A stretch of 64,000 bases of DNA from the NCBI RefSeq assembly GCF_000020125.1, contig NC_010681.1, positions 3,472,001-3,536,000 of the forward strand, written 5' to 3'. Below the pieces are notes generated by a model, which searched no databases, had not been told where the DNA came from, and worked only from the letters and a program-made list of their open reading frames with translations. Below are positions 45,454-56,894 of this stretch, piece after piece; position 1 is the stretch's first letter; each line of letters begins with the position of its first letter. The stretch comes from Paraburkholderia phytofirmans PsJN. GTDB lineage: Bacteria; Pseudomonadota; Gammaproteobacteria; Burkholderiales; Burkholderiaceae. The translations under genes and the position numbers were made by a program.

Positions 45454-46452
45454 ATGTCGCCCAAACGTCTGCTTTGCGCCGCTGCTGTGTGTCTCTGCTT
45501 CACGGGGGCCGCCGCGCTCGCCCAGACCAACGCGCCCTCCGCGACGCCCGCGCCTGCGCCCGCCATGGCACCGGGCGTGGCGCCCGCAGCCGAGCCGGCC
45601 GACGAGCCGGGCACGGAGGCAAGCGCGCCCGAAGCGCCGACGCCGGCACCTATGGCACCCATGGCACCCATGGCACCGAGCATGACACCCGCCGCGCCGC
45701 CTGCCAAAGCCGCCACCGTGCCGCCGCCCACGCCGCCCGCCGCGCCCATGACCGGCCCGGTGCGCAACGTCGTGCTGGTGCACGGCGCGTTCGTCGACGG
45801 ATCGAGCTGGAACGGTGTGGTCGCCAAATTGCAGCAGAAGGGCTATCACGTCAGCTCGGTGCAGAATCCGCTCACCTCCCTCGCCGACGATGTCGCCGCA
45901 ACCCGCCGCGTCCTTGCGCGTCAGAACGGCCCGACCATTCTGGTGGGGCATTCGTGGGGTGGCGTCGTGATTACCGAGGCGGGCGCGAACGCGCCGAACG
46001 TCGCCGGCCTGGTGTATGTCGCGGCGATCGCGCCGGACCTGCACGAGTCGACCATGGATCTGATGAAGCGCGCCGCGCCGGCGCCCGCCGGCGCCGGCAT
46101 CATGAAGGATTCGAGCGGTTTCCTTTGGCTGGATCGCACGAAATACCACGCCGATTTCGCAGCGGACGTCCCCGAGAATCTGACGCGCGTGCTGGCCACC
46201 GCGCAGGTGCCGATCGCCGCGACAGCTTTTAGTGAAACGGTGAGCCAGGTCGCCTGGAAGGAAAAACCGTCGTGGTACGTGCTCACGACTCGCGACCGTG
46301 CGGTGTCGCCGGAAGTGGAAAAATTCATGGCCGACCGGATGGGCGCCAAGATCGTGCCGATGGCGTCGAGCCACCTCGCGCCCGTGTCGCACGCGGGCGC
46401 GATCGCCGATGTGATTGACCGCGCGGCGCGTGAATTGAGCCGGCAGCAATAG
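45454..46452 (+). CDS. Secreted alpha/beta hydrolase
   Basis: 332 residues. A signal peptide (about 1-23, ALAQ) and an Ala/Pro/Met-rich linker (about 25-100, with PMAPMAPMAP) precede a hydrolase domain (about 105-332). The oxyanion strand is VLVHGAFVDGSSW and the nucleophile is Ser167 in GHSWGG; SSHLAPVSH supplies the catalytic His. Probably periplasmic or exported esterase-like; substrate unknown. Confidence 0.88.
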   Translation: MSPKRLLCAAAVCLCFTGAAALAQTNAPSATPAPAPAMAPGVAPAAEPADEPGTEASAPEAPTPAPMAPMAPMAPSMTPAAPPAKAATVPPPTPPAAPMTGPVRNVVLVHGAFVDGSSWNGVVAKLQQKGYHVSSVQNPLTSLADDVAATRRVLARQNGPTILVGHSWGGVVITEAGANAPNVAGLVYVAAIAPDLHESTMDLMKRAAPAPAGAGIMKDSSGFLWLDRTKYHADFAADVPENLTRVLATAQVPIAATAFSETVSQVAWKEKPSWYVLTTRDRAVSPEVEKFMADRMGAKIVPMASSHLAPVSHAGAIADVIDRAARELSRQQ

Positions 46453-46461
46453 TCGAAGTCA

Positions 46462-46493
46462 GGCGTATGCACGAAGGCGTTCGCGCATACGCC
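46462..46493. terminator. Hairpin between hydrolase gene and poxB
   Basis: GGCGTATGC/GCATACGCC, 9-bp stem with 14-nt loop between converging genes. No T run, so confidence is low. Confidence 0.4.
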
Positions 46494-46511
46494 AGTCGCC
46501 CCAAACTCGTC

Positions 46512-48236
46512 TCAGCGCAGATTGGTCGTCGCCAGTTCGACGACCTCATCTCCGCGACCGTTCAGCACCGCCTTCAGCATATACAGGCTGAAGCCTTTGG
46601 CCTGTGCCCACTGGATCTTCGGCGGCATCGCGAGTTCGTGCTTCGCGGTCACCACGTCGATCACGGCCGGACCCGGATGCGCGAACGCCTCGCGCAATGC
46701 CGGTTCGATGTTCTCCGACAGTTCGATTCGGACACCGTATATTCCCGCGCCTCGCGCGATCGCTGCGAAGTCGGTCGTCGCCAGATCGGTGCCGGCCTCC
46801 AGATAACCGCCCGCCTTCATCTCCATCGCGACGAAGCCGAGCACGCTGTTGTTGAACACCACGACCTTGATCGGCAGATTGAGCTGACGCGCGGTGAGCA
46901 GATCGCCGAGCAGCATCGACAGCCCGCCGTCGCCGGATAGCGAAATCACCTGGCGGCCCGGCTCGGCCGCCTGCGCGCCCAAGGCCTGCGGCATTGCGTT
47001 GGCCATCGAGCCGTGATTGAACGAACCGTGCAGCGTGCGCTTGCCGTTCATGGTCAGATAACGGGCGGCCCAGAGCGTCGGCGTGCCGACGTCGACGGAG
47101 AACACCGCGTCCTCGTTGGCGACCTTGTCGATGATGCTGGTGAGGTATTGCGGATGTATCGCGCGCCCCGGCGCGGACGGCCGTGCGAGATCGTCGAGGT
47201 CCTTGCGCGTATCCGCATAGTGCTTGCGCGCATTCTCCAGGAAATGCCGGTCGCTCTTGTGCTTGAGCCGCGGCATCAGCGCCTGCAAGGTCGCCTTCAC
47301 ATCGCCGACCAGACCGAGCTTTAACGGCGCGCGCTTGCCGAGCGCGGAACCGCGCCGGTCGATCTGCACCACGTTGCCGTGCGACGGATAGAAGTTGCGA
47401 TACGGGAAATCGGTGCCGAGCATCACGAGCGTGTCGCACGACATCATCGCGTGATAGCCGGAGCTGAAGCCGATCAGCCCGGTCATGCCGACATCGAACG
47501 GGTTGTCCCATTCCACGTATTGCTTGCCGCGTAGCGCATGCACGGTCGGCGCGCCGAGCTGATCGGCGAAGGCGACGACTTCGTCGTGCGCGCCGGCGCA
47601 GCCGCTGCCGCACAACAGCGTCACGGCGCCCGCCTGGTTGAGCAGATCAGCGAGGCGGTCGAGATCCGCCTCGGACGGCACCACCATCGAGCGTTCCAGC
47701 GTGCCGGCCCAGCTCGGCGTCTCGTCGGGCGCATCGCCCAACGCGACGTCGCCCGGCAGCACGATCACGGCGACGCCGCGCTCTTCGATCGCGGTGCGCA
47801 TGGCGCGCGCCAGCACGCGCGGAAACTGCGACGGGTTCGTCACCAGTTCGACGTAGTGACTGCACTCCTTGAACAGCTCTTGCGGATGAGTTTCCTGAAA
47901 GTAGCCGAGGCCGATTTCCGAAGACGGAATATGCGCGGCAATCGCGAGCACAGGTTGATGATTGCGATGGCAGTCGTACAGGCCGTTGATCAGGTGCAGA
48001 TTGCCGGGACCGCAACTGCCCGCGCAGACGGCGAGCTTGCCGGTCGCGGCGGCATCGGCGCCGGCGGCGAAGGCGGCCACTTCTTCGTGGCGCGTGTGCA
48101 TCCAGCGAATCGAACCGAGGCGTTGCAAGCTATCCGACAGGCCGTTCAGGCTGTCGCCCGTCACGCCCCAGATTCGCTCGATGTCTGCCGCAGCCAGTGT
48201 TTTGGCCAGATAATCCGCGATAGTCTGCTTACCCAT
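46512..48236 (-). CDS. poxB: Pyruvate dehydrogenase (quinone), PoxB
   Basis: 574 residues. ThDP- and FAD-dependent oxidation of pyruvate to acetate and CO2 with electrons to quinone. [14 protein letters not shown] holds the ThDP-activating Glu; [16 protein letters not shown], continuing to VVVFNN, is the ThDP/Mg motif. The C-terminal amphipathic segment could serve membrane binding as in E. coli PoxB. Confidence 0.92.
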   Translation of the reverse strand: MGKQTIADYLAKTLAAADIERIWGVTGDSLNGLSDSLQRLGSIRWMHTRHEEVAAFAAGADAAATGKLAVCAGSCGPGNLHLINGLYDCHRNHQPVLAIAAHIPSSEIGLGYFQETHPQELFKECSHYVELVTNPSQFPRVLARAMRTAIEERGVAVIVLPGDVALGDAPDETPSWAGTLERSMVVPSEADLDRLADLLNQAGAVTLLCGSGCAGAHDEVVAFADQLGAPTVHALRGKQYVEWDNPFDVGMTGLIGFSSGYHAMMSCDTLVMLGTDFPYRNFYPSHGNVVQIDRRGSALGKRAPLKLGLVGDVKATLQALMPRLKHKSDRHFLENARKHYADTRKDLDDLARPSAPGRAIHPQYLTSIIDKVANEDAVFSVDVGTPTLWAARYLTMNGKRTLHGSFNHGSMANAMPQALGAQAAEPGRQVISLSGDGGLSMLLGDLLTARQLNLPIKVVVFNNSVLGFVAMEMKAGGYLEAGTDLATTDFAAIARGAGIYGVRIELSENIEPALREAFAHPGPAVIDVVTAKHELAMPPKIQWAQAKGFSLYMLKAVLNGRGDEVVELATTNLR

Positions 48237-48372
48237 GCTGTACCCCGCTCAGTGAGAAAGACGCCGCCTCCGGAATGCAGGAGAGTAACGCTTCCTCACG
48301 AAACGTGCAGTCACGGTGCCGCTGTAAGCGGGGTGAAATGGCCGCGTATGCGAACGGCCCGTTGCCGCGCGC

Positions 48373-49206
48373 TCAGCGCAACATGAACGACATCGCCGAC
48401 AGGCAATTCAGCATGCGGACCCCGTGTTCCGCCGACGCCGCGCTAAAGCGCAGTGTGACTGCGTCGACACGCGTGAGCGTCGGCCATTGGCAGAACAGAT
48501 CGGCGAGCGCGCTGGTTTGCACACGCAGTTCGCATTCCACCGGCTTCGCCTCGGCGCGGGTCGATTCGCGCGCGCGCCCGTTGGCGAGGTGCTGCTGAAC
48601 CACTTCACGCGCGGCGGCTTCGATGGCGGCGCGCGCGCTGGCTGGCGATTGCGTCACGCCGCTCGCATGCCCCGTCGCGCTCTTGGTGACGACAAAACGC
48701 GCGCCCGGAAAACGCGGCGCGGTCTCTTCAGCGAAGACGTCGTCGCCGGATAAAAGCGCTACCTGTGCGCCATATTCTTCCGCCAGCGCGCCATAGATGC
48801 CCGCCTCACCGACCTCGACGCCGTTCAGCGCAACGCGTGCGAAAGCGAAGCTGTTGATGGTATGCGCGAGGATGCCGCGGGTTTGCGACATGGCGTGATA
48901 GCCGATCATGAAGACCAGCGCCGCGCCGTATTCGAGCCCGGCCATCATGCCCAAAGTGCGCGGCTTGCCGAGCACGATCTGCGCGCGGGCGTCGAGCAGG
49001 TCGGGCAGCAGATTGCGAAAGCCGCCATGAGAGTCGTTGACCCACACCTGCGTCGCGCCGCCGGCGAAGGCGCCTTCGATCGCGGCGTTGGCTTCGAGCG
49101 TCATCCAGCGGCGCGCGGCTTCGTATTCGCCATTGCCCGCGCGCGTCTGTTCAGGATGGAACACGCCGGCAATGCCTTCGATGTCGGCGGAAATGAGGAC
49201 TTTCAT
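48373..49206 (-). CDS. M55 family D-aminopeptidase (DppA-like)
   Basis: 277 residues. Zinc-dependent; [15 protein letters not shown] supplies Asp8 and Glu10, and WVNDSHGG, GYHAMS and the HTIN segment the remaining metal/catalytic positions. Acts on D-amino-acid dipeptides. Last gene of the gsi operon; its start overlaps the stop of the P1 peptidase. Confidence 0.93.
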   Translation of the reverse strand: MKVLISADIEGIAGVFHPEQTRAGNGEYEAARRWMTLEANAAIEGAFAGGATQVWVNDSHGGFRNLLPDLLDARAQIVLGKPRTLGMMAGLEYGAALVFMIGYHAMSQTRGILAHTINSFAFARVALNGVEVGEAGIYGALAEEYGAQVALLSGDDVFAEETAPRFPGARFVVTKSATGHASGVTQSPASARAAIEAAAREVVQQHLANGRARESTRAEAKPVECELRVQTSALADLFCQWPTLTRVDAVTLRFSAASAEHGVRMLNCLSAMSFMLR

Positions 49207-50306
49207 CAGCGAGTGCGTTCGAGTAGTTGGGCGAGATCGGGCACGCAGTCACGCAGCGACAGACGCTGGTGAGCGTCGCGCCCGGTTACGGATACGGCGC
49301 TCCACAAAGTATCGAGAATTGCCTGCTCGACGCTGTCGGCGCATGCGCGAAAGAGCGGGTCGAGACGTTCGTCGGCGAGAAGCGGTGGGAGCGTGATGAA
49401 GTCGGCGCCGTGCGGCACCGTATAGGCCGTTGAAAACGCGAGCGCGATATCGCCGCTGCCGTGGCCGTACACCGAACCGGTGCGCGCGAGGCCCGCCGCC
49501 GCGCGCAAGGAGAGACGTTTGAGTTGGCGTGCGTCGAGCGGCGCGTCGGTGGCGACGATCATGATGATCGAGCCTTGTTCGGCCTTCATCGCCAACGTGG
49601 CCGACGATGCCGCCTTCGCCACTTTGGCCGCTTTGGCCGCCCGCTCGGCGAGCATACGGCCGAGCGGCGTGCCGTCGACTGTCAACATAGTCAGCCGGCC
49701 AAAGTTCGCCAGCACAAGCGCGCCCACGGTATAGCTACGGTTCGCCACACCCACAACGCGCGACGCATTGCCAATGCCACCCTTCATATCGAAGCACGAC
49801 ATGCCCCGCCCCGCGCCGACCGATCCGCTCGCGACATTTGCGCTGGCGGCTGCATAAGCATCGTCGAAATGCTGCGCGGTGACGGCCAGTGCCTGGATAT
49901 CGTTCAGATACCCGTCATTGCATTCGAACACCAATGGATTAACCGTCGACCACTCGCGCCCAATCCGCGGATTCGCGCGAATGGCCGCACGAATCTGCGC
50001 CTGCGCGACGGCGCTGACACCAAACGTATTGGTCAACGCGATCGGCGTTTCCAGCGTGCCGAGTTCTTCGACTTGCACGAGCCCGATGCTTTTGCCGAAC
50101 CCGTTGATCACCGACGCCGCCGCCGGCACCTTCGCGAGAAACGGATCGCCGTCGTGCGGACGAATCACGGTCACGCCGGTTTGCACGGCGCCTGCATCGA
50201 GCGTGCAATGTCCGACCGTCACGCCCTGCACATCCGCAATCGTACCGAGCGGACCGCCTGGCAACGTGCCGATATGCGGCGCGTTTTGAAGCTCGCTCGA
50301 ATTCAT
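49206..50306 (-). CDS. P1 family (DmpA-type) aminopeptidase
   Basis: 366 residues. N-terminal nucleophile hydrolase matured by self-cleavage; the expected junction is Gly245-Ser246 in [15 protein letters not shown], as in DmpA. Other family motifs: ITNTFGV-like [10 protein letters not shown] and [19 protein letters not shown]. It releases N-terminal residues, including beta-peptides or D-residues in relatives. Overlaps gsiD by 4 bp (ATGA). Confidence 0.93.
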   Translation of the reverse strand: MNSSELQNAPHIGTLPGGPLGTIADVQGVTVGHCTLDAGAVQTGVTVIRPHDGDPFLAKVPAAASVINGFGKSIGLVQVEELGTLETPIALTNTFGVSAVAQAQIRAAIRANPRIGREWSTVNPLVFECNDGYLNDIQALAVTAQHFDDAYAAASANVASGSVGAGRGMSCFDMKGGIGNASRVVGVANRSYTVGALVLANFGRLTMLTVDGTPLGRMLAERAAKAAKVAKAASSATLAMKAEQGSIIMIVATDAPLDARQLKRLSLRAAAGLARTGSVYGHGSGDIALAFSTAYTVPHGADFITLPPLLADERLDPLFRACADSVEQAILDTLWSAVSVTGRDAHQRLSLRDCVPDLAQLLERTR

Positions 50307-51208
50307 GGCCGGTCGAGCTTCGGATCGAGCGCGTCGCGCAAACCGTCGCCGAGCAGATTGAACGCCAGCACGGTCAGGAAAATCGCGAGACTCGGAAACA
50401 GCGCGATATGCGGCGCCGTGACCATGTCGGCGCGCGCTTCGTTGAGCATCGCGCCCCACTCCGGCGTCGGCGGTTGCGCGCCGAGACCGAGAAACGACAG
50501 GCTCGCCGCGGTGATGATCGAGGTGCCGATACGCATTGTGAAGTACACCACCACCGAGGAAATCGTCCCCGGCAGAATGTGCCGCACGATGATCGTCCAA
50601 TCCGACGCGCCGATGCTGCGCGCCGCCTCGATATACGTAAGCTGCTTGAGCATCAGCGTATTGCCGCGCACGAGCCGCGCGAACGCCGGGATGCTGAAGA
50701 TCGCGACCGCGCAGATCACGTTGATCATGCCGTTGCCGAGAATCGCCACCACCCCGATGGCCAGCAAAATGCCGGGAAACGCGAACAGCACGTCGGCCAC
50801 GCGCATGGTGATGCGATCCCACCAGCCTTCGTAATAGCCAGCGAGCAAACCGAAGAACGTGCCGATCACGGCGCCGATCGCAACGGACAGAAAGCCCGCT
50901 TCGAGCGAAATGCGCGAGCCCGCGAGAATGCGGCTGAAAATATCGCGGCCCAGCGAATCCACGCCGAACCAGTGCGCTGCGGACGGCCCCGCGTTTAACG
51001 CGTCGTAGTCGAAGAAATTCTCCGGGTCGTACGGCACGATGTGCGGTGCGACGATCGCGACCGCAATCAACAGCAGCACGAAGATGCCGGCGCCGAGCGC
51101 CACGTGCTGCTTACGGAATTTGCGCCAGAACTCGCTCCACGGTGTGCGGATCGCGCGTTCGGTTTTGACTGGGTTGGCCGCGTTCGGCTCGGTGGCGGTC
51201 GTGCTCAT
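50303..51208 (-). CDS. gsiD: Peptide/glutathione ABC transporter permease GsiD
   Basis: 301 residues, about six transmembrane helices. The cytoplasmic EAA loop ([22 protein letters not shown]) is typical. Starts 8 bp after gsiC. Forms the membrane channel with GsiC. Confidence 0.95.
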   Translation of the reverse strand: MSTTATEPNAANPVKTERAIRTPWSEFWRKFRKQHVALGAGIFVLLLIAVAIVAPHIVPYDPENFFDYDALNAGPSAAHWFGVDSLGRDIFSRILAGSRISLEAGFLSVAIGAVIGTFFGLLAGYYEGWWDRITMRVADVLFAFPGILLAIGVVAILGNGMINVICAVAIFSIPAFARLVRGNTLMLKQLTYIEAARSIGASDWTIIVRHILPGTISSVVVYFTMRIGTSIITAASLSFLGLGAQPPTPEWGAMLNEARADMVTAPHIALFPSLAIFLTVLAFNLLGDGLRDALDPKLDRP

Positions 51209-51215
51209 GCGGGCC

Positions 51216-52136
51216 TCACTTGAAACGGATGGTGGGGTTGATCACGGCGTACAGCACGTCCACGACCAGATTGATGATGATGAATTCCAGCGAGAACAAC
51301 AGCACTTCAGCCTGAATCACCGGATAGTCACGCATCGAAACGGCATCCACCAGCAGGCGTCCGAGGCCCGGCCAGTTGAACACCACTTCGACTACGATCG
51401 AACCGCCCAGCAGAAAACCGAATTGCAGACCCATCATCGTGATGACGGGAATCATCGCGTTGCGCAGGCAGTGTTTGACGATCACGAGACGCTCGGGCAC
51501 GCCCTTGGCGCGCGCGGTCCGCACGAAGTCTTCGTTCATCACTTCGACGAACGACGCCCGCGTGAAGCGCGCCATCACCGCCGCGACGGCCGCGCCGAGC
51601 GTGAGCGACGGCAACACGTAGCTCTGCCACGAACCGTCGCCGACAATCGGGAGCCAGCCGAGCTTCACCGAAAAAATCTCCATCAGCAGCATGCCGAGCG
51701 CGAAGGCGGGAAACGAAATACCCGACACCGCGAGCGTCATGCCGAGCCGGTCCGGCCAGCGGTTGCGCCACACAGCCGAGACGATGCCGATGCCCATGCC
51801 CAGCACGACCGCCCACACCATGCTGGCGAGCGTGAGCAGCAGCGTCGGCATGAAGCGCTCGCCGATTTCCTGGCTGACCGGGCGCTTGCTGCGCGTCGAA
51901 ATGCCGAAGTCGCCGTGCGCGATCTTCACGAAGAAGCTGGCGAATTGCTGCGGCATCGGCTTATTGAGGCCGAGGTCGGCACGCACCAGCGCGACAGTCG
52001 CCTCGTCCGCATCGGGACCGGCGGCGAGCCGCGCCGGATCGCCCGGCAGCATATGCACGAACAGGAACACCAGCACGGCGACGATGAAAAGCGTCGGCAG
52101 CAGGCCAAAGAGACGTTTGACGAGGAAATTCAGCAT
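51216..52136 (-). CDS. gsiC: Peptide/glutathione ABC transporter permease GsiC
   Basis: 306 residues. The sequence closely follows E. coli GsiC as I recall it: [19 protein letters not shown] at the start, [44 protein letters not shown]. The ATG at 52145 would add three residues. Confidence 0.96.
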   Translation of the reverse strand: MLNFLVKRLFGLLPTLFIVAVLVFLFVHMLPGDPARLAAGPDADEATVALVRADLGLNKPMPQQFASFFVKIAHGDFGISTRSKRPVSQEIGERFMPTLLLTLASMVWAVVLGMGIGIVSAVWRNRWPDRLGMTLAVSGISFPAFALGMLLMEIFSVKLGWLPIVGDGSWQSYVLPSLTLGAAVAAVMARFTRASFVEVMNEDFVRTARAKGVPERLVIVKHCLRNAMIPVITMMGLQFGFLLGGSIVVEVVFNWPGLGRLLVDAVSMRDYPVIQAEVLLFSLEFIIINLVVDVLYAVINPTIRFK

Positions 52137-52259
52137 GACATTCAATCCGGCAATGATGCGGGCAACGAAAGGTCTTGTGCGGCACGTAGCGGCGCAAAGC
52201 GGCGACCGTGCAGCGCGGCGTGCCGATGAAACGGCACGCCCGCGCTCACGGCCGGCTCA

Positions 52260-53822
52260 TCACTTGATCGCGATCTCGTCGAAATTGAACGAACCGTCCG
52301 GCGCCACATACGCACCCGACAGACGCTTGCTGCGCGCGTACACGACCTTCTCCTTGACGAGGAAAATCCACGGCGCGTCGGCCCAGATGCGTTTTTGCGC
52401 GTCCGTGTAGAGCTCGGCTTTCTTCGTGCGGTCGGTGGTTTCGAGCGCCTGCTTCAGATCGCTGTCGACGGTATCGTTCTTGTAGTAGGCGGTGTTGACC
52501 ATCTTCGGCGGGAACGAGACCGACGCGAGCAGCGGCGTGATCGCCCAATCCGCTTCGCCCGTCGACGAGGACCAGCCCGCGTAGTACATGCGAACCGGCG
52601 CCGTCGCGGCGTCCTGCGCGCTTTCCACCTTGGCCACGCGTTGACCCGCTTCGAGCGCTTCGACCTGGGCCTTGATGCCCACTTGCGCGAGTTGCTGCTG
52701 CACGAACTGGATCACCTTCTGTGCGGTCGAGTAGTTATACGCGGACCACAGCGTGGTTTCGAAACCGTTCGGATAACCCGCTTCCTTCAGCAACGCGCGC
52801 GCCTTGGCGGGATCGTACGGCCACGGGCCCTGCTTCACCGCATAGTCGACGCCTTGCGGCACCACGCCGTCGGCCGGCGTTGCGTAACCGGCGAACACGA
52901 CCTTGGTGAGCGCGTCCTTGTTGACCGCGTAGTTCAGCGCTTCACGCACCTTCGGATTGTCGAACGGTTTCTGGTTCACGTTCAGGCTGATATAGCGCTG
53001 AATGATCGACGGCGACGCGATCAGATCGACCTTCGGGCTCGTCTGCAATTGCGCGGCCTGTTCGAACGGCACCTGGAACGCGAAATCCGCTTCGCCTGTG
53101 CGCATCAACGCAGCGCGCGTGTTGTTGTCGACCACCGGCTTCCAGTCGATCGCGTCGACCTTCGGGTAGCCCTTCTTCCAGTAGCCGGCAAACTTCTTCA
53201 CCGTCAGATCGCCCGCCGGATCCCACTTCACCAGTTCGAACGGACCCGTGCCGACCGGATGGAACGCGATGTCCTTGCCATACTTCTTCAGCGCGTCCGG
53301 CGAAATCATCACCGCCGACGGATGCGCCAGCACGTTGACGAACGCCGAGAACGGCGCCTTCAGCGTGATCTTCACCGTGTACGGATCGACCACTTCGGTC
53401 TTCTCGATGCGGTTGAACATGTTGTAGCGCTTGAGCTTGTTCGCCGGATCGGTCACGCGGTCGAAGTTCGCTTTCACCGCCGCTGCGTTGAAGTCGGTGC
53501 CGTCCTGGAACTTCACGCCGTGGCGCAGCTTGAACGTGTAAACCTTCGCATCCGGGCTGGCTTCGTAGCTGTCGGCCAGCACGTTGACCAGCTTCATGTC
53601 CTTGTCGAAGCCGAACAGCCCCTGATAGAACGACTTCGCGACGGCTTGCGAGAGCGTGTCGTTGGCATCGTACGGATCGAGCGTCGTGAAGGTCGAGGCG
53701 ACGGCCATCACGGCCGTAGTGTCGGCGTGCGCCGCATTGCCCGCGAGCATCGCGAACACCACCGCGCCGCCGCTGATCAGCGCGCGCAAACGAAACGGAG
53801 AAGACGGGACCAGCAGGTTCAT
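52260..53822 (-). CDS. gsiB: Periplasmic glutathione/peptide-binding protein GsiB
   Basis: 520 residues. Signal peptide about 1-33 (AHA then D). Family SBP5 fold: [40 protein letters not shown] and the C-terminal dimetal-free lobe. Delivers peptide to GsiCD. Confidence 0.95.
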   Translation of the reverse strand: MNLLVPSSPFRLRALISGGAVVFAMLAGNAAHADTTAVMAVASTFTTLDPYDANDTLSQAVAKSFYQGLFGFDKDMKLVNVLADSYEASPDAKVYTFKLRHGVKFQDGTDFNAAAVKANFDRVTDPANKLKRYNMFNRIEKTEVVDPYTVKITLKAPFSAFVNVLAHPSAVMISPDALKKYGKDIAFHPVGTGPFELVKWDPAGDLTVKKFAGYWKKGYPKVDAIDWKPVVDNNTRAALMRTGEADFAFQVPFEQAAQLQTSPKVDLIASPSIIQRYISLNVNQKPFDNPKVREALNYAVNKDALTKVVFAGYATPADGVVPQGVDYAVKQGPWPYDPAKARALLKEAGYPNGFETTLWSAYNYSTAQKVIQFVQQQLAQVGIKAQVEALEAGQRVAKVESAQDAATAPVRMYYAGWSSSTGEADWAITPLLASVSFPPKMVNTAYYKNDTVDSDLKQALETTDRTKKAELYTDAQKRIWADAPWIFLVKEKVVYARSKRLSGAYVAPDGSFNFDEIAIK

Positions 53823-53905
53823 GAGGTTGGCTCCAGGCTGCGAAATGAAAACAGGTTGTGATGCTGCGAGAAGAAACGTGTGGCTAGAGGTTTGGGTACG
53901 TGGTT

Positions 53906-55828
53906 TTAGTACGCGCCGCCCACGTGATGCTGGGCGACGAAATGATCCGGGCCGACTGCGACGAGCGGGGCCACGATAGGCTCATCGTTCAGCGCGCGGA
54001 TCGGGCTCGGAATCTCGTCGGCGGCGAGCATGCGCTTTGCGTGACGGCGCGCCGGATCGGCAACCGGCACCGCGCCCATCAGCTTGCGCGTGTACGGATG
54101 CTGCGGCGCTTCGAACACCGCGCGGCGCGGGCCGATTTCGACGATCTGGCCGAGATACATCACCGCGACGCGATGACTGACGCGTTCGACCACGGCCATG
54201 TCGTGCGAAATGAACAGATACGCGACGCCAAGTTCACGCTGCAAATCGAGCATCAGATTGACGATCTGCGCTTGCACGGAGACGTCGAGCGCCGACACGG
54301 ATTCGTCGGCGATTACGACCTTCGGGTTCAACGCCAGCGCGCGCGCAATCGCGATGCGTTGCCGCTGACCGCCGGAGAATTCGTGCGGATAGCGCCGCGC
54401 GGCTTCGGAGGGCAAACCGACTTTGTCGAGCAGCCACTGCACCCGCGCCTGCGCTTCGGCGCCTTGCGCGACGCCGTGCACGAGCAACGGCTCCATGATC
54501 GAGAAGCCAACCGTCAAACGCGGATTCAGCGAAGCGAACGGGTCCTGGAAAATAAACTGGATATCGCGCCGCAGCGCCTGCAACGCGGGGCCGGTCAGCG
54601 AACTGATTTCCTTGCCGTTGAATTCGATCGACCCGCTTTGACTTTCGACCAGACGCAGCAGCGAGCGGCCCGTGGTCGATTTGCCGCAACCGGATTCGCC
54701 GACCAGTGCGAGCGTTTCGCCGGGCCGCAAATCGAAGCTGACTTTTTCCACCGCATGCACGCGGCCCGTTAGGCGGCCGAACAATCCGCTCTTGACCGGA
54801 AAGCGCGTGACCAGATCGCGAACTCGCAGAATGGGCGGGGTGGTTTCCTGCACCAGCGGCTGCGTTTCTTCCGCGACAGCGGCAGCGGGACGCACGGCCT
54901 GGTAAGTGCCGCTCAGGCTCGCCTGCTCGACGGTCAGGATCGGAAACTTGGCCGGCTGATCGGTGCCTTGCATCGCGCCGAGACGCGGCACGGCGGCGAG
55001 CAACGCCTTCGTATAAGGATGCGAAGGCGCGGCGAACAACGCGTCGGAAGCGCCCTCTTCCACCTTCTCGCCGCGATACATCACCAGCACGCGGTCCGCC
55101 ACTTCGGCGACCACACCCATGTCGTGCGTGATGAAAATCACGCCCATGTTCATCTCGTCCTGCAAGCCGCGGATCAGTTGCAGAATCTGCGCCTGGATCG
55201 TCACGTCGAGCGCGGTGGTCGGCTCGTCGGCGATCAGCAATGCAGGTTTGCACGACAGCGCCATCGCGATCATCACGCGTTGACGCATGCCGCCCGACAG
55301 TTGATGCGGAAACCGCGCCGCCACGCGCCGCGCTTCAGGAATACGCACGAGTTCGAGCAGACGCAGCGTTTCAGCGTGCGCGGCAGAGCGGCTCTTACCC
55401 TGGTGCAACGCGATCGCCTCGCTGATCTGATCGCCCACCGTGAAGACCGGATTGAGCGAGGTCATCGGCTCCTGAAAGATCATCGCGATGTCGGCGCCGC
55501 GAATCGAACGCATCGTGCCGGACGACGCTTTCGCGAGGTCGAGCACGCTGCCGTCGCGGCGCCGGAAAGCGATGCTGCCGCCGGCAAGGCGCCCACCGCC
55601 ATGCTCGATCAGCCGCATCAACGCGAGCGAGGTCACTGATTTGCCCGAACCCGATTCGCCGACGATCGCCAGCGTCTCGCCGCGCTCGACCGTCAGCGAC
55701 AGATTGCGCACCGCGTTGAAGGTGGTGTCGCCGCTGCGGAAGGCGACCGACAGATCGTCGACCGCGAGCACGCGTTGCGGCGGCAAGGTTTCGATAAGCG
55801 GACGGGCGGTGTGCGATGAAGTCGGCAC
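53906..55828 (-). CDS. gsiA: Dual ATPase GsiA of the glutathione/peptide importer
   Basis: 640 residues with two fused ABC domains. The first: Walker A GESGSGKS (57-64) and LSGGMRQR; the second: GESGCGKS (about 375-382) and FSGGQRQR. Each is followed by the C-terminal oligopeptide-transporter extension ([24 protein letters not shown]). Powers import by GsiCD. Confidence 0.96.
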   Translation of the reverse strand: MPTSSHTARPLIETLPPQRVLAVDDLSVAFRSGDTTFNAVRNLSLTVERGETLAIVGESGSGKSVTSLALMRLIEHGGGRLAGGSIAFRRRDGSVLDLAKASSGTMRSIRGADIAMIFQEPMTSLNPVFTVGDQISEAIALHQGKSRSAAHAETLRLLELVRIPEARRVAARFPHQLSGGMRQRVMIAMALSCKPALLIADEPTTALDVTIQAQILQLIRGLQDEMNMGVIFITHDMGVVAEVADRVLVMYRGEKVEEGASDALFAAPSHPYTKALLAAVPRLGAMQGTDQPAKFPILTVEQASLSGTYQAVRPAAAVAEETQPLVQETTPPILRVRDLVTRFPVKSGLFGRLTGRVHAVEKVSFDLRPGETLALVGESGCGKSTTGRSLLRLVESQSGSIEFNGKEISSLTGPALQALRRDIQFIFQDPFASLNPRLTVGFSIMEPLLVHGVAQGAEAQARVQWLLDKVGLPSEAARRYPHEFSGGQRQRIAIARALALNPKVVIADESVSALDVSVQAQIVNLMLDLQRELGVAYLFISHDMAVVERVSHRVAVMYLGQIVEIGPRRAVFEAPQHPYTRKLMGAVPVADPARRHAKRMLAADEIPSPIRALNDEPIVAPLVAVGPDHFVAQHHVGGAY

Positions 55829-55901
55829 GGTGGTTCCTTTGAATTCGAACGCGGCTAACGAGGGTTCAAGCGGGGGTTCAAGCTGTGAGCGGTCAGACTG
55901 A

Positions 55902-56894
55902 CTAGCGGTAAATCGCCGTCACCGGCGTTTCGCCGAGCCGCGCAAAACCGCGGTACATGCCTTCGGTGTTGAACGGCAGCGTGACGTTGCCGCGCGCATC
56001 GACGGCGATCAGGCCGCCGCGTCCGTCGATCTTCGGCAAGCGGTTCATCACCACGTCGTCGGCTGCTTCCTGCAGCGATACGTTGCGGTAGGCCATTTGC
56101 GCGGCGACGTCGTAGGCCGCGACCATGCGCATGAACATTTCGCCCGAGCCGGTGGTCGAGACCGCGCAGGTCGCGTCGTCCGCATAGCAGCCCGCGCCGA
56201 TCAGCGGCGTATCGCCGACCCGGCCGGCCTGCTTGTTGGTGACGCCGCCCGTCGACGTCGCCGCCGCCACATGGCCGTGCTGATCGAGCGCGACCGCGCC
56301 GACGGTGCCGAACTTGCGGTTCGGATCGATCGGTTCATGCGGCGTCGGATCGCCGTCATTCGGGGACGGCGCGGCGGCGAGCGTCGCACCATCGTGATCG
56401 AGCATGGCGCGTTGCTGACCGCGCGCGATCAGCCATTGACGGTGACGTGCTTCAGTATGGAAATACTCCGGCTCCGCAAATTCGAGACCTTGCGCGGCGG
56501 CGAATGCTTCCGCGCCTTCGCCGGTGAACAGCACATGCTCGCTGCGTTCGAGCACGCGGCGCGCGGCAAGAATCGGGTTGCGCACGCGCTTCACGCAGCA
56601 GATCGCGCCGGCTTCGAGCGTGCTGCCGTCCATGATCGCCGCGTCGAGTTCGTGCGTGCCGGCGGCCGTGTAGACCGCGCCGCGGCCCGCGTTGAAGAGC
56701 GGACAATCTTCGAGCAGACGCACGGCTTCGCTGACGGCGTCGAGCGCGCTGCCGCCGTCGGTAAGCACGCGTTGCCCGGCGCTCAGCACCGCGTGCAAGG
56801 CGGCGTGGTATTCGGCTTCGGCGCTGGCCGACATCGACGTGCGCAGGATCGTCCCTGCCCCGCCATGAATGGCAATGACTGCGTTGGAGTTCAT
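55902..56894 (-). CDS. iaaA: Isoaspartyl peptidase / L-asparaginase
   Basis: 330 residues. N-terminal nucleophile hydrolase; self-cleavage at Gly196-Thr197 ([11 protein letters not shown]) exposes catalytic Thr197. [20 protein letters not shown] and [24 protein letters not shown] are family motifs. Hydrolyses isoaspartyl dipeptides. Overlaps the RpiR stop (ATGA). Confidence 0.96.
   Translation of the reverse strand: MNSNAVIAIHGGAGTILRTSMSASAEAEYHAALHAVLSAGQRVLTDGGSALDAVSEAVRLLEDCPLFNAGRGAVYTAAGTHELDAAIMDGSTLEAGAICCVKRVRNPILAARRVLERSEHVLFTGEGAEAFAAAQGLEFAEPEYFHTEARHRQWLIARGQQRAMLDHDGATLAAAPSPNDGDPTPHEPIDPNRKFGTVGAVALDQHGHVAAATSTGGVTNKQAGRVGDTPLIGAGCYADDATCAVSTTGSGEMFMRMVAAYDVAAQMAYRNVSLQEAADDVVMNRLPKIDGRGGLIAVDARGNVTLPFNTEGMYRGFARLGETPVTAIYR

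Noticed and set aside
52395..53861. 488-residue plus-strand ORF over gsiB
   Set aside because: Shadow of gsiB, no ribosome-binding site or domain.
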